A stretch of 64,000 bases of DNA, from the NCBI RefSeq assembly GCF_026745355.1, contig NC_079209.1, forward strand, positions 2,544,295-2,608,294, written 5' to 3'. This DNA is from Beta vulgaris subsp. vulgaris. Lineage: Eukaryota; Streptophyta; Magnoliopsida; Caryophyllales; Amaranthaceae. The notes beneath the pieces are model-generated. The model was given only the letters and a program-made list of their open reading frames with translations, was not told the DNA's origin and did no database searches. The position numbers and the translations under genes were made by a program. The stretch's first letter is position 1. Each line of letters opens with the position of its first letter. Of the stretch, positions 24,901 through 36,750 are shown in pieces.

Positions 24901-25287
24901 ATGAAGTCTCAGAAAAACTGTAGGCTTAATTTGTGCAGACATAGATGTACTGCAGTTTAGAGAACTGACATAAAACAGATAAGAATTAGGGAGAAAAATT
25001 GGAACTAAAAGTGCCAGCAACGTTTAACTAACGAAAAAAAATAACGAATAGTTTATCAAATCGTTCAGTTAACTCGTAATTTACAGGGTTAAAAGGACTT
25101 GAACTGATACTGTTAAGTGAATCTGCACATACTGGCTTTGACAGTGAATAATCTACCCGCAATAAGGAGGTCCTATGAAAATTATATACAGATAGTAGGG
25201 AACAAATTTCCCAGAAAATAGAGCTAACAAGACTGGAAAAAATTAGTTAGTTTGCCAAATATCAAGTAGTCAGTGAGTTTAAGCTGC

Positions 25288-28200
25288 TTATGATGATTTT
25301 TCAGTATCCGATTGACCATATCTAAAGTTGAAAAAACCAGCAATGCCTCGTCCCTTGGCTAGCTTCTCGAGTTCCATGATTTGGAGCTTAAGTTGCTGCA
25401 CTTCTTTCAATAGAGCTTCATCTCTTTGTCGCAATGCCTGCACACAAAAAACAGCAGGAATTCTATGACAAGCTTGAACCAGAGGCACAACAGTGAGGAA
25501 GAAAAGAGACAAAACATGAAGGTTGAAAAGGGAAGAACACAAAACATTTTCAACCCCCAACCTAATCTTTATTTTCTCTGAAGAGTACTCCCCAAGATTA
25601 TCATCACAAAGCATTTCAGAAAGTGACTTTTTATTTGTGGAGGTGTAGACAGTGATGCAGCCAAAGGGAAAAGAACGACAATTCAAAGGCATGTGAAAGA
25701 TTTCTTAATCTCATACTGTTCAAGAAATATCAATCTTTTACATAAAATTTAGTCCTGGAGCTGGGAAAAAATGTATATTTGTTTGGTTGTTCCTACATCA
25801 CTGCACATGGAATATCATACTAATTGTAACTTCATCATAAACAGGAGTGAATCAGCTATAAGTTCACAACCAGAGAGCTTTAAGTGTGTGTTCACGTCAC
25901 CTCAAAAAACAACTGTGTCTAAAAGTTTAGATCAGTTAAGATGAGTTTAAGTAGGTTCACTCAAGTTCCAGTAAGTTCTAATAGCTTATAATATTGGTTT
26001 AATAGGTCCCAATAAGTTCAGTTACGTTCATATATGTTCAGTTCAGATAAGTTCTGTTAAACTTGGGTGAAAAGAACACACCCTAACTCCCTAAGTAAAC
26101 TTCCATGTAATGCAATTACCAGTTGTTTGCACCAGAGAAATTTTGCATGCAAAAGTTTTTAACCTGTATCATTGGCTGAGAGATATGGATACGGTTCTTA
26201 AGCTTAGATGTTGAGAACTTCAGGTCTACTGTCAGTGATTAAGGTGAGTTTCCTCAATGTTTTAAAAGAGTATCAATATGATTCCACAAATTTTGCATAA
26301 TCTAGATTCGGAAGGTCATAAGATCCACGATAATATGTGGACTCCTAAAGTCCTAGTTATGACGAATTGCCTCATCACCAAAGAAAGGGACTGAAAACAT
26401 AGAATCAATGAGCGACCTTCACAATCAACCATTAGAGGCCTCAGAACAGTGGATGCAAGCTACTTTGAAGGAATTTAACTTTTGAAAGATAGGCCACATA
26501 TATTCAACCTTTGTGGCTCAAGAAAGCAGATAAAAGATAACATTTGACAGTGGATACTTGTCCCAAGGTCCATACATTTCATGTTATGTAGAAATCTAAA
26601 CCGCACACCTCATGACATAGAGGTCCTGTAATAAACATTCCTACCAAACCTTTAAATAGTACGAAGTTGTCTAAATCGAATAAAATTCAACTGAGAAAAA
26701 CCAAAATGTTAATTAACTTCAATTGAACCCAACTTGAACAATCTGTTTTGCCAGGATAAAAATATAAAACACTCATCAACCATTCACTAATGCATCGATT
26801 AGAGAACTTTAGAGATACAAAGTCAGCTCCAGATTACATTCAGAGAGAGAAATACTAGTAGACAGTGTTTCTTTACATTACCTCCAATTCTTCCTTTCTT
26901 TTCTCCTCCTTTTTAGCTTCTGATTTTGAGTTTCTTTGCACCTCAAATATCAATGCAGCTCCCGCGACCTGTATGTAAGCTTAGAATAGTTGTAATACAT
27001 ATTTACCGTGTCAAAACAGGTCCGATAGATAATCTAAATTCAACATGTGTGTTCCTATCCAAGTAAGAAGCATTGACTAATGGTAAGAAATCATAAATTT
27101 AGAAGTAGCATAGCTGTGGTGGTGTCCCGTGTCTCATTAGTACCAGGTGACAGCTTGCAATACCCAGAATATATAGCAGTTCAAAGTAAAATGTATTTGC
27201 TAATTTGACGATTCCAAATATAGATAAGCAAACTAAAGATTATCATTTCTAACATCACTTCCCTTGTATAGTCCTAAGGAAGAGTCATAAAGCCACTCCA
27301 TATGAAGCTAGCAAAGAGCGTTCAATAGGAGAAAAACTCGCCAATGATTATCTAGTGATAGTTACACTCTTGAATTCATGATGTCCAAAAGCCTGAAAGT
27401 CAGTCCAAGAATTTGTATGTAGCTGAATTGAATATGTTCAACACACTTGCACCATACAAAAGAATAAATTCGATAGACAAAGAGTAGTTAGTAGCTTCCG
27501 CTTAATAGCAATGATTTCTTGGTAGAGTTGAAGTTACCAAATTCTGAGGAGTCGGTACTAATTTATGTCGAATAAAACACTTCAATGGAAGTATAAACTT
27601 TCCTTTCTTTGTTTCCTTACTCAAGAAAACAACATTTTTTGTCTAAATTCTTTGTGGGAAAATTCTATCTAACATAAGGCAACTCATTACCATTTAAATT
27701 TTATTTTGATAAGCTTATTATGTCTTTTTCAAGGTAAACTAACTAATCAAATATAAATGTGTCATAATGACAAAGCTATTCAGAGGTCTTACTAAGTCAA
27801 TCAGAATTCAAAACTTGAATGATCAAATCAGGAATTTAAGCTAAATTTAGCTACCCTGGTTTGTATTTAGTGGGTTCATTTTTACCTCACTGATGATGAT
27901 ACTTGATGAGCAATAGGAAAGCATTAGAGACAGATAAATGAAAATTTACCATAAAGATAAACATTTCACCCAGAAGATCTGAAGCAGCCTGAACAGCCCT
28001 CTCCTCATGTAAAGGCCGAATTTCAACATCTGTTGCATGGCCGTAAATGCGCCTTTGCAGTGTAGTTGTAAGCCGATGATTTGCCTAGAATCAGCAACCA
28101 CAACAAGAATGTAACATGTAGATTGCAAACGGCTGTAATTCAACAACAAATTTAAGTTCTGGTACATGTCTCAGTAATTGCTTTGTCATGGTATAGCAGG

Positions 28201-31107
28201 GTAATGAATTATTTGAAGTATAACTTATCTGAGTTATATTCATCCTTAGCCTACTATGTACAAATTACAGACAATTGTCATGATGATTAGTGAGAGATAT
28301 GGAGTACATTGTTGAGAACATCATGCTTAAAGAGGTATTCTGCAATTTAGTTTAGGTACGGTAAGGCAATCTCAATGTTTTGGTGATTAAATTGAAGTGG
28401 AATATTTTAGAACATTAAGGAAATCCCATGTCTAGTGCATGAAAAAACTAAATGAGTAAAACATCTTCTTCAGCATATGTGCCAACTATTGCTTTAGGAA
28501 GATGATAAGATTGCATATGGGGCTAGTAAAATGCATATCTGGACAAGGGTTTTTACACATTTTTGGGTTGACATGGAAATTTTCATACTTGCATTAGAAT
28601 GGTATATGTGCCAAACTTTAAGCATTACCTTATGCACATTATATATGGATAACATTGTACATAATGCAATCTATGTAGAAAGATTTATATAAGCTGCACT
28701 GTTGCTAAGGAAACAAATACAGTCTGAAAGTTAATGTAAGAAAAATTATCCAAATGGAATCAATCTAATATCTAGAGATATTATTGGTGTTTCGAAATAG
28801 CGTAGGCGATCAAGCTCCTTAGCTCCATTGTCTTTTGAATTTATCCATCTCTACTTCTGCACTTCCTTGTGTATTCACATCAGCCATGTACCGTGTTCAA
28901 ATCAAAACTCATCTTTCTCCGGCTTGAATCCTAAGTCGGGCATAGATCTTCTATAGGTTTTTGCATTGCTTCATCAAAGTCACATCGGAAACTTATGACT
29001 GTCATCGTGTATAAGTCATTGTAACTGACACTGAAACCACTTAATTTGGCCAAAAACCATAACTTAGGGTGCGTTCTTTTCACCTGAATAACCCTGAACT
29101 TATCTGAACTGAACTTATTCTACGAAGTGTCCTATATGGTAGTACTCCAAATTAGTTCACATTTCTATGTAAAACTCAAATTTTCTTTAAGTATATATCA
29201 ACCTAAGAAGAGAGTGATATAGCGATACATCCTACACGAGTTCCATTCAAATTTATGTAACCTTGTCTCTACTTCCACACAGGCTCATCCATGATCCAAC
29301 ACAAGGAATCCATTTGATAATGACAAATAAACCAATGATGATTTATGTTTACGTGTATGGACCAACAAGTTTGTAAGATATCTAGAGTGTGTTTGGTTTG
29401 GTGTACAATAATTTCCTGGAAAAGTGGCGTTCCCATTTTACTTTGTTTGGTTTTTTAACGGTGGAAAACAGATTTCAATTTGGTGGAAAACAGTTTTCAT
29501 CTCAAAAGAAGGGAAAACACACTTTCCTCCTTATTCTTCACCTTCCTCCCAAGCTCCCACTATCCTCCCCAAATTCACTACATTCTTCCTTTTCTCCCTA
29601 GCCTTTCATGCAAAAAAACCAAACAATTAAAAAATGGTACAATTGTGATTTCCTTTTTGGATAGTATCTTTTCAAGGGAATACATTTTATTATTGAAAAT
29701 GTTTTCCATCCAACTAAATAGAGCCCTAGTCAATCATACATTTACACTGATCCACTAAATCCCTATATAAAAGAATAAGAGTTAGCTCAAGTGGGTAGAG
29801 CACTCCCTCTTGGCCCTTGAGGTCAGGGTTTCGATCTTTACCTCTAGCATTATGTTGGGGTATTTCCTTAGCATGTTATGCATACCTTACCATCCAATGT
29901 GCTGGTGTTTCCTATAGGCTAGTAGCCTTGTAGGAATTAGCTTTTGGGCTGACTTAATTTTCTAATAAAAAAAAAAACACTAAACCCCTATCTAACACTT
30001 TATCAGTTCATCAGACCCACTATCTCCCTTCTATTTCATCTCACAAGTGTCAAATCTCCTTTACCAGCATTTCACTTTACAATTATAACATATAACTTAA
30101 GAATAGAACCATGGTCCGATTTGATACTTTTACCTAAATCACATTTATCAAAAACAATTCACCCATAAAACAGCAACATCAACCATAGCATTATACCTTC
30201 GTAGACCTGTTTGGTTAGCGGTATTAAATGGTGGTAATGGATTTTGGTGCAAATTTGTGAAGACATTCCCGGTCAACCTCCATGAATCCATGATAATGCT
30301 ATCAAACACAATTTTTTTTCCTAAAATTTCATTACCATCCATTACCACTTCAGAAGGTGGTATTGGATGGTAATGAAAATTTGCAAAGGAAAACACATGT
30401 TTTGGCATCAAATTTCATTATCATGGATGTTAACATTGAAATATATTCACAAATTTACTCTAAAAAACATTACCATTACTACAATTTAATACCACTAACC
30501 AAACAAACCACCTACCGGATCAAGAAATGTGTAATGTCAAAGATCCAAACTTTCCCACAATTAATTCAAAATATGCCAAACAGACTACTACCCACTAAAG
30601 AATTAAGGACGATAATCAAGATTATGTTATGGTTACTATGTTTAATTTAGAGAATTAATGTTCTAGTGGTGTATGTCTAATTGTCTATCATGTCTAGGCT
30701 ATTTCCTACTCTACATAACATAAACCCTCGATGTAATCAAGTTATGTGGGTGGTCATATTGTCTATCATGGACATTATATTCAGGGAACCATTGATCACG
30801 GGTTACACTTATATCCTACTCCTACTCACGTGATCACTTACACTGATTACGATTCTACTGCATTTATCAATGTTTTTATCATACAAATTACAAAGATACA
30901 ATTCAATAGCAAAAATTAAAACATCTCACATAAACAAAAAATCAACAATCTAAAAATAAAATATAGATGAAGAAAAACCTGGGCAAAACTAATGATGAAT
31001 TCACGAAATTTGGGGTGTAACCCAGCTTGTTGTTTGAGACGTGTGGCAATGGGTTTACTAAGAGTCCTCAATGCGAGCGTACCTAGCTTTATTAGAGGAA
31101 GTACCAT
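25288..31107 (-). CDS. OPA3: OPA3-like mitochondrial protein
   Basis: Four coding exons in transcript order, 31107-30979, 28084-27950, 26968-26882 and 25437-25288, give 166 aa with GT-AG junctions at exact codon boundaries. The protein starts MVLPLIKLGTLALRTLSKP, has the OPA3 core RRIYGHATDVEIRPL (about residues 54-68), a hydrophobic segment around FIFMVAGAALIFE (about 85-97), and a C-terminal coiled coil (about 105-150) rich in Glu, Lys and Leu. Animal OPA3 is a mitochondrial membrane protein tied to optic atrophy; plant homologues are little studied. Location is inferred from the family. Intron 1 (28085-30978, 2.9 kb) contains a SINE and a foldback element. Confidence 0.95.
25890..26094. 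mobile_element. GTTCAGTTC-rich MITE in OPA3 intron
   Basis: The left end AGTGTGTGTTCACGTCACC and the inverted right end AGGGTGTGTTCTTTTCACC are clearly related. The interior is a string of AAGTTCAGTTACGTTCA-type words. A truncated relative starts at about 29066 (GGGTGCGTTCTTTTCACC). It appears related to the GAACTGAACT family further right. Confidence 0.6.
29066..29125. mobile_element. Truncated GTTC-rich MITE end in OPA3 intron 1
   Basis: AGGGTGCGTTCTTTTCACCT is followed by ATCTGAACTGAACTTATTC, matching one end of the element at 25890-26094 in inverted orientation. The other end is not visible, so this is a fragment. Confidence 0.45.
29767..29977 (+). mobile_element. tRNA-derived SINE with 14-bp target duplication
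   Basis: The element opens with a pol III A-box region, TAGCTCAAGTGGGTAGAGC (about 29785-29803). A B box, AGGGTTTCGATC, lies about 35 bp further on, and the element ends in TTTTCTAATAAAAAAAAAAA. It is flanked by CACTAAATCCCTAT (29753-29766) and CACTAAACCCCTAT (29978-29991), a 14-bp duplication with one mismatch. It lies in OPA3-like intron 1, opposite to the gene's direction. Confidence 0.88.
30204..30511. mobile_element. Foldback MITE in OPA3 intron 1
   Basis: The left arm (30206-30240) has GTTTGGTTAGCGGTATTAAA, and the right arm (30473-30509) carries the inverted form TTTAATACCACTAACCAAAC. The arms match over about 36 bp with few mismatches, and inverted matches such as GTAATGG/CCATTAC continue inward. 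No clean target duplication was found. The transcript could fold into a long hairpin. Confidence 0.75.
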
Positions 31108-31194
31108 TACTATGCACTAGTATAATGTAGTACTCCTACTAATTACTATTGATGTTCGGGTACCAAGGATGTCTTTAGAACTCAAGGATACAGA

Positions 31195-31275
31195 TTGATG
31201 TGTTGTGAACGATAAATCACAAGTTCGAATCTTCTTTTTTTTTTGTATTTTGTACTGCTTTTGAAGCTTATATGA
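31195..31275 (+). repeat. SINE-like fragment
   Basis: It has a B-box-like CAAGTTCGAATCTTC and the tail TTTGTATTTTGTACTGCTTT, matching the fragment at about 15030-15150. It begins about 90 bp upstream of the OPA3-like start codon. Confidence 0.45.
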
Positions 31276-32033
31276 ATACAAAAACTATTGATGTTTTGGT
31301 TGAGACAGAATTGATAGTAAAAATAGGAGAGATCAGAGATGGGTGTTTTTAATCACAAATCAGGATTTTGTTGCTCTGTTTTCTTGGGAGAAAAGTAATG
31401 AAAACATACATTACTTTGGCGCTCTCAGGTGGGAGGCTGCGTTGTGAAATGGTCAAAAGTGAGTTGGACGTTGGGATGACGCTGACTTTTGGTTACTTGG
31501 GTGAGAGGGAATTTATGTGTTATGAATTTTATAGGCAACTTTTAGATGGGAAACTAGTTTGTTGGCATGAGAATTGAGATATTGAGATATACTTCGAGTA
31601 TTTATAGTTTTTTTTTTAGAAAAAAAAATAATAATTTTATTCGTAAAGGATAGTCAAACGACATAATCAATTCCTGAAAAATTGAAAATTTCAACACAAA
31701 TATGTAACACTTTAGAACTAGATACATCGCAGATTTGATTAAAAATAACCGTAGTAAAAATTCTTCATCCGAATCAATACAATCTGTGAGTTCGCTCTGA
31801 TTCGGCTTAACTTCCGTTGATGCATAGTTGTTTGGGTGAAAATACTTCCGTGATCTTCTAGATTCTTACAGAAAATATAGATTGTTAGATCTTCCTTCTT
31901 AATCAGATGAACAAAAAAAGAAATTAAACACCCTAAAATAAATACCATCTTAAGGATTGGATATACTTATTGGAAGCAATTAAATGATTTTTTGTAGCTT
32001 ACCACCAGTACCAACACCAGTGGAAACCCCTAT

Positions 32034-32825
32034 TGTTAGGAAACAGGGTGTTGTAGTTTGATCAATGCGGATAAAGTCAAAGAAATAATAAAGATGAGAA
32101 AAACAATCAAGAAGATAAACAGAAAGAACACAAGGATTTACGTGGTTCAGTCAAAATAGACCTACGTCCATGAGTGGATGAATCGAGAGCTTCTTCACTA
32201 TGGAAAAAACAGAGAGAATAATTACAAGGAGTCCTAAAAATACTAGAGGCTAAAAGTTGTGTGTATAATGAACACCTAGAGGGTCCTTTTATAACATAAG
32301 GAAACCCTAATAAACCCTAGAATATACTCCGCACAAAATTCGAAAAGAAATCGTGTATCCCGCGTCCAAATTCCCGTCGCCCGATCGGGTCTCTTTTATA
32401 ACAAAAGGAAACACTAATAAACCCTAGAATATACTCCGCACAAAATCTGAAAAGAAATCATGTATCCCGCGTCAAAATTTCCGTCGCACTATCGGGTCGG
32501 GCAACATCAGCCCGATCGAGCGGTCATCAAATTCAAACTGACTAATGTCTCGGGTCCGATCCGGTGTTTTAAGCCCAATCGTAGTTCTCTAAGGGTACCT
32601 GACCCGATCGGGTGATATTCCAGTTCGATAGTGCTTCGTAAAACAGCCATCATAACTTTTTCGTTTCTCAGCAGAATTCGGCATATGACCACCTATCGTT
32701 GGAAAGCTCTTTGAACAAGCTACCACCTCCAATTTGGATCATATCAAAACCATTTATAGATTGAGTGATATGTATTCAAATTCAGCTTTATGCCATGTTC
32801 ACAAGATTTCAAGTCACAAATAACA
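32034..32825. mobile_element. Solo LTR of an LTR retrotransposon
   Basis: The 792-bp sequence starts TGTTAGGAAACAGGG and ends AAATAACA, giving the TG...CA ends of an LTR. It is flanked on both sides by CCTAT (32029-32033 and 32826-32830), a 5-bp target duplication. No gag-pol, primer-binding site or second LTR is adjacent, so it is a solo LTR. It contains a roughly 112-bp internal tandem duplication (about 32283-32505). Confidence 0.85.
32283..32505. repeat. Tandem duplication inside solo LTR
   Basis: Two diverged copies of about 112 bp each contain CCTTTTATAACA or TCTTTTATAACA, then AATAAACCCTAGAATATACT, GTATCCCGCGTC and ATCGGGTC. They start at about 32283 and 32391. Confidence 0.8.
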
Positions 32826-32874
32826 CCTATAGAGATTCATATTAATATTTTGCTTTAAAATGATATCATCGAAT

Positions 32875-32950
32875 ATCAGTTGGTTTAGTGGTTAAGACTT
32901 TAGTATATAAACTTGAAGTCATGTGATCAAATCGTATATAATGCATTTAC
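32875..32950 (+). repeat. tRNA-like (SINE head) fragment
   Basis: GTTGGTTTAGTGGTTAAGAC resembles a pol III A box, and GTCATGTGATCAAATC a B box about 40 bp later. The sequence is too diverged to fold as a tRNA. A reverse-oriented relative lies inside the Helitron at 47974-48237. Confidence 0.45.
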
Positions 32951-33778
32951 TATTTTTTGGTTGTACATGGATCATTTGTGGTAAAACAACCCAAGGGGAT
33001 AGGGCCATGTGTTGCCGTTCGTTGGTTAAGATCACCTTTTAATATATTAGTGTAAATAGATGATTTTCGCCTCTTGGGTGGGGTTGGGACTTGGGACTTG
33101 TTAGATCAAATGTTCATAACTCATTATCACCCAAAAATTAAGTAAATTCATGATTATATGTTTCTAGAACTGGTAAAATTGATTAGTATTTGATTGCTTG
33201 ATTGGAGACCATTTTTAATATGAAGATAATGATATGAAATTGAACCGAAAGCCATATTAAACTGATTTGATCCCGAATTTCCGACCAACTCAAACTCACT
33301 TCAAAATTAACTAGACCTGAATAAAACTCACACATGAAGATAAACCATACCAAATCTACAAGAACCAAAATGACACAAACAATTAAGACCCAAACTTGAC
33401 TGAAAAATTCAACAAAATTCCAAATGAAATCTACTTGACTAGAAATAGAGCTAAATAATAATATGATCAAAATTCAACATGGTACTAAATATGAGATTCA
33501 AAGACAACTTAGCTTGTCCATCAAGTGTCTTGAAATAAGACCCAAAACATACTCAAACAGGAACGGTAGTAAGTAAACAATAATGTCAACTCTAATAAAT
33601 GGAATATCAAATATCAACATAAATTTTTCATGACAAATTTAACCATCAGAAAAAAAAACATATATGATAACTTAAATTAAGCTCAACTTGGAATGTCTTA
33701 AACACAACTCGAACAAAAAACCCATAATTTTCAGCTGTAATATTAACCCGACCTAATTTAAGCCGACCTGATATTAGT

Positions 33779-33824
33779 ATTGTTGTTGGTGGTGGTGGTG
33801 GTTGTGACGGTGTTGCTACTGTTG

Positions 33825-33874
<50 letters not shown>

Positions 33875-33905
33875 ACCATTATTATTACTATTATTATTAT
33901 TATTA
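33779..33905. repeat. Compound (GTT)/(GGT)/(TTA) microsatellite
   Basis: Trinucleotide runs proceed from TTGTTGTTGGTGG through GTTGTTGTTATT to a long TTA run to about 33905, with a few interruptions. The long Val/Leu and Ile runs in overlapping frames are microsatellite artefacts and not proteins. Confidence 0.95.
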
Positions 33906-34691
33906 ATCCATCAATTCATGGAAGAAGTTAATCCTCACAGATGTAGAGAGAGAATCATTAAACTAACATGCTAATGATTGGCCTTTCGTGTGTACATATG
34001 GATTAAATATGAAAAAAAAAAAACCTCAAAGCAATATTTCTTTTCTTTGAAGTATTAACTTGTACAATTTGCCAAAAAATTCATAGTTGGAAAGAGGCAG
34101 AAGAAAGAAAAGAGTTATCTTATAAGTAAAGGTCAATGTATCAAAGTCCATTGATTGATTGGCTGATTGGGAATGCATGGTAACTTCACTTATTTAAGAA
34201 AAAATGAACTTGTACACAAAATGACAAGTCCTTGTTCACCAGTTTTCAAATATCCAACACAAATCTAAATTGCACGTAATATTACATGGCCTAATTTTAA
34301 CCCTAATACAACTACTCGACCTAGAATATATAATTAGCCAAGTCTGGCAAATGGTCAATATTACATTTTACTTTATCTATAATAAAATCAATGTTACACT
34401 CTTAAAAACACACTTTTTTAGACAATTTTTAAATAGGAGAGAGATAGAAAGAAAGAACAAAGAATACTCGTGCAATAGGAGAGAGATTATCCGTAACACC
34501 CGACTCATCCGGAGTCGAGTCTATCTTCCTTGATGCGTATTTAGGACCAACAACTGTCCTCAATAACCAACCCAACTTCTTCCGGTGCTTTTTGCCTCAC
34601 TCATGCGCACCCGAGAAACTTTCCAGGAGGTCACTCATCCCTGTACTACTCCTAGCTAACCATGCTTATATGTGGAGTGTGTAGCAACTAA

Positions 34692-36223
34692 AACTAGTGG
34701 AAAAATAAGGAAGGCTGCGCTAAAAAAGCCCCTTAGGGCTGCGTATTTTGAAAGCAACCCTTTCCATAGCAGCCCTTCACTTTTTAAGTACGGCTGCGCT
34801 TTTCAAACGCAGCTCTTCACAACAAAGGGCTGCGTTTTTAACAATAAACGCAGCCCTTCATGCTTAAAAGGGCTGCGTTTTTTACCTAAAAACGCAGCCC
34901 TTCTACAAGTGAAGGGTTGCGTTTTTAGGTAAAAAAAACACAGCCCTTCATTGTACAAAGGGCTGCGTTTTTGCCACAAAAACGCAGCCCTTTTGACCCA
35001 TAAAAAAATAAAATAAAAAAAATTTAAAAGGCGAGATGGTTGAAATGCACTTGAAGTTTAGATATGATTCCATTCGACAATCAAACTAACATCCATTAAT
35101 GGTACATTTTATCCACTACTTGCATTAAGGAATAACTCAGGCTCGGTAAATATTTAAAAGTTCATGATATCTGTATGCTTTTGCTCATGCTCCAATAATA
35201 TTGCTCGTAAGTTATATAAACCATTGTAAGAGCATTAGACTTGTAGAACTGTATGATTATGTATACAGCTATGACATTTATTAAGGAACCCAATGATTAT
35301 TCCAGAAATCTTAGTGCTGAAATGAAAAAAAACGAATGGAAATAGAAAAAAAAGGGAACGAAGATAAAAACAGAAATTAACAAAAATGAACAAAAAACGA
35401 AAAAAATAACCCTAAAATTATAGATCTGAAAATAAACAAATTTGAACATTAACAAAAATGAAAAAAAAAACCCTAAAAAAATAAACTAATCAGAAAATGA
35501 ACAAAAAATGAAAAAAATAAACGAAAATGAAAAAAAAAAACTAAAATTATAGATCTGAAGTTGTTGCTGTCGTGCTTGTTGTTGTTGTTGCCGTGCTTGT
35601 TGTTGCTGTGTTGCTTAAGCGGAGTTCGACCAACAGACAGACGAGGAACGACGAGGAACAACAGAGAACGACGAACGGAGAAGGAATGCCGACGAGGAAC
35701 GAAGAGTCGGACAAGGAACGACGAGGAACAACAGAGAACAACGAACGGAGAAGGAAACCGACGAACGGAGAAGGAACGAATTGAAGCCGGTGATGTGAGG
35801 AACGAGGGTAAGAGAGAAACGAGATGGGGGTGAGAGAGAAGCCCTTCAAGCGCTTTTTTTTTATTGAGGAGATGAAATGGGAGGAGAGAGAGGGAGCGAC
35901 ATAATGAAAGAATTGGAGGGAGTTTAGGGAGCTAGGACAAATAGAATAATAAAGAATTTAAGGCCGCGCTGCGCTTGACTAAAAAATGCAGCAAAAGGGT
36001 TGCGCTTGACTAAAAAATGCAGCCCTTCTTACAGTTAGAAGGGCTGCGTTTTTTAGTCAAGCGCAGCCCTTTATCTAAAGGGTTGCGCTTTTCTTTAAAA
36101 ACGCAGCCCTTTGTAAAAAGGGTTGTGTTTTATTTATAATCGCAGCCCTACAATAAAGAAGGGCTGCGTTTTGAAAAATATGAAGTTCTTCCAGCGCAGC
36201 CCTTCCTTTTTTTTCCCCTAGTG
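34692..36223. mobile_element. CACTA-type non-autonomous transposon
   Basis: The 1532-bp element starts AACTAGTGGAAAAATAAGGA (first C mutated to A) and ends in the inverted form TCCTTTTTTTTCCCCTAGTG, so the ends are CACTAG-type. It is flanked on both sides by TAA (34689-34691 and 36224-36226), the 3-bp duplication typical of CACTA elements. About 300 bp at each end is packed with GGGCTGCGTTTTT / AAAAACGCAGCCC units in both orientations, about eleven per side, as for transposase-binding subterminal repeats. The core has GTTGTTGTTGCCGTGC runs and GAACGACGAGGAACAACAGA repeats. No transposase is present. Confidence 0.88.
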
Positions 36224-36750
36224 TAAAGAAATGAGTTCCTGAAATAAAAATGCATCTTGTTGTAATGAGTATCGTGCTAACTTTCTTTACAGCAATCATG
36301 AGTGGTATATTACATTATCGCCTAAAAAAAATGTAACATCTATTTTATTATGATTATATTTAAAAAATGTAACATCTATTTGGTCACAAAATACTATAAT
36401 AAGCTAATCGACAATAGACTCGAACTATCTCAAAATTGAATCGGATAACGGAGAAAGTATGTCCTAAATCCCTCTAATGGACAAGTTATTAAAAGAAGCA
36501 ACAAAGAAAATGAGTGTAAGCAACTTACAACCACCTAACAACAATCCCAACACCTCTCTTTCCAACCTAGAGAACAACTTTAGTAAACTCCAATACTTAA
36601 TTGCAACTATGACATCAAGCCACAATTGCGTAAGCTTAGTTGTTTTTGCAAGTTGTTGCTTGTTAAGAAGCTAAACTTGTGTTATCAAAATCTAAGCAAT
36701 TTACATTTACAGAATTATTGTTAACGTTAAGAGAGAGAGAGAGAGAAACA

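Larger units (their letters stand above)
31108..36750. other. Repeat-dominated region between divergent OPA3-like and DUF599 genes
   Basis: No gene is supported. It contains a SINE-like fragment (31195-31275), a solo LTR (32034-32825), a tRNA-like repeat (about 32875-32950), a GTT/ATT microsatellite (33779-33905) and a CACTA-type element (34692-36223). The remainder (33000-33780, 33910-34690) is AT-rich with no recognisable content. OPA3-like and DUF599 promoters lie at the two edges. Confidence 0.6.

Noticed and set aside
29785..29840. A possible tRNA gene (A and B boxes present)
   Set aside because: The sequence does not form a full cloverleaf and has a SINE tail and target duplication.
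33646..33974. Frames encoding long Ile, Val or Leu runs on both strands
   Set aside because: They are translations of the GTT/ATT microsatellite.
35547..35849. Overlapping frames of 70-100 aa on both strands
   Set aside because: They derive from GAACGACGAGG repeats in the CACTA core and lack codon or motif support.
36477..36674. 65-aa frame just upstream of the DUF599 gene
   Set aside because: No recognised motif and poor composition; more likely promoter or leader sequence.
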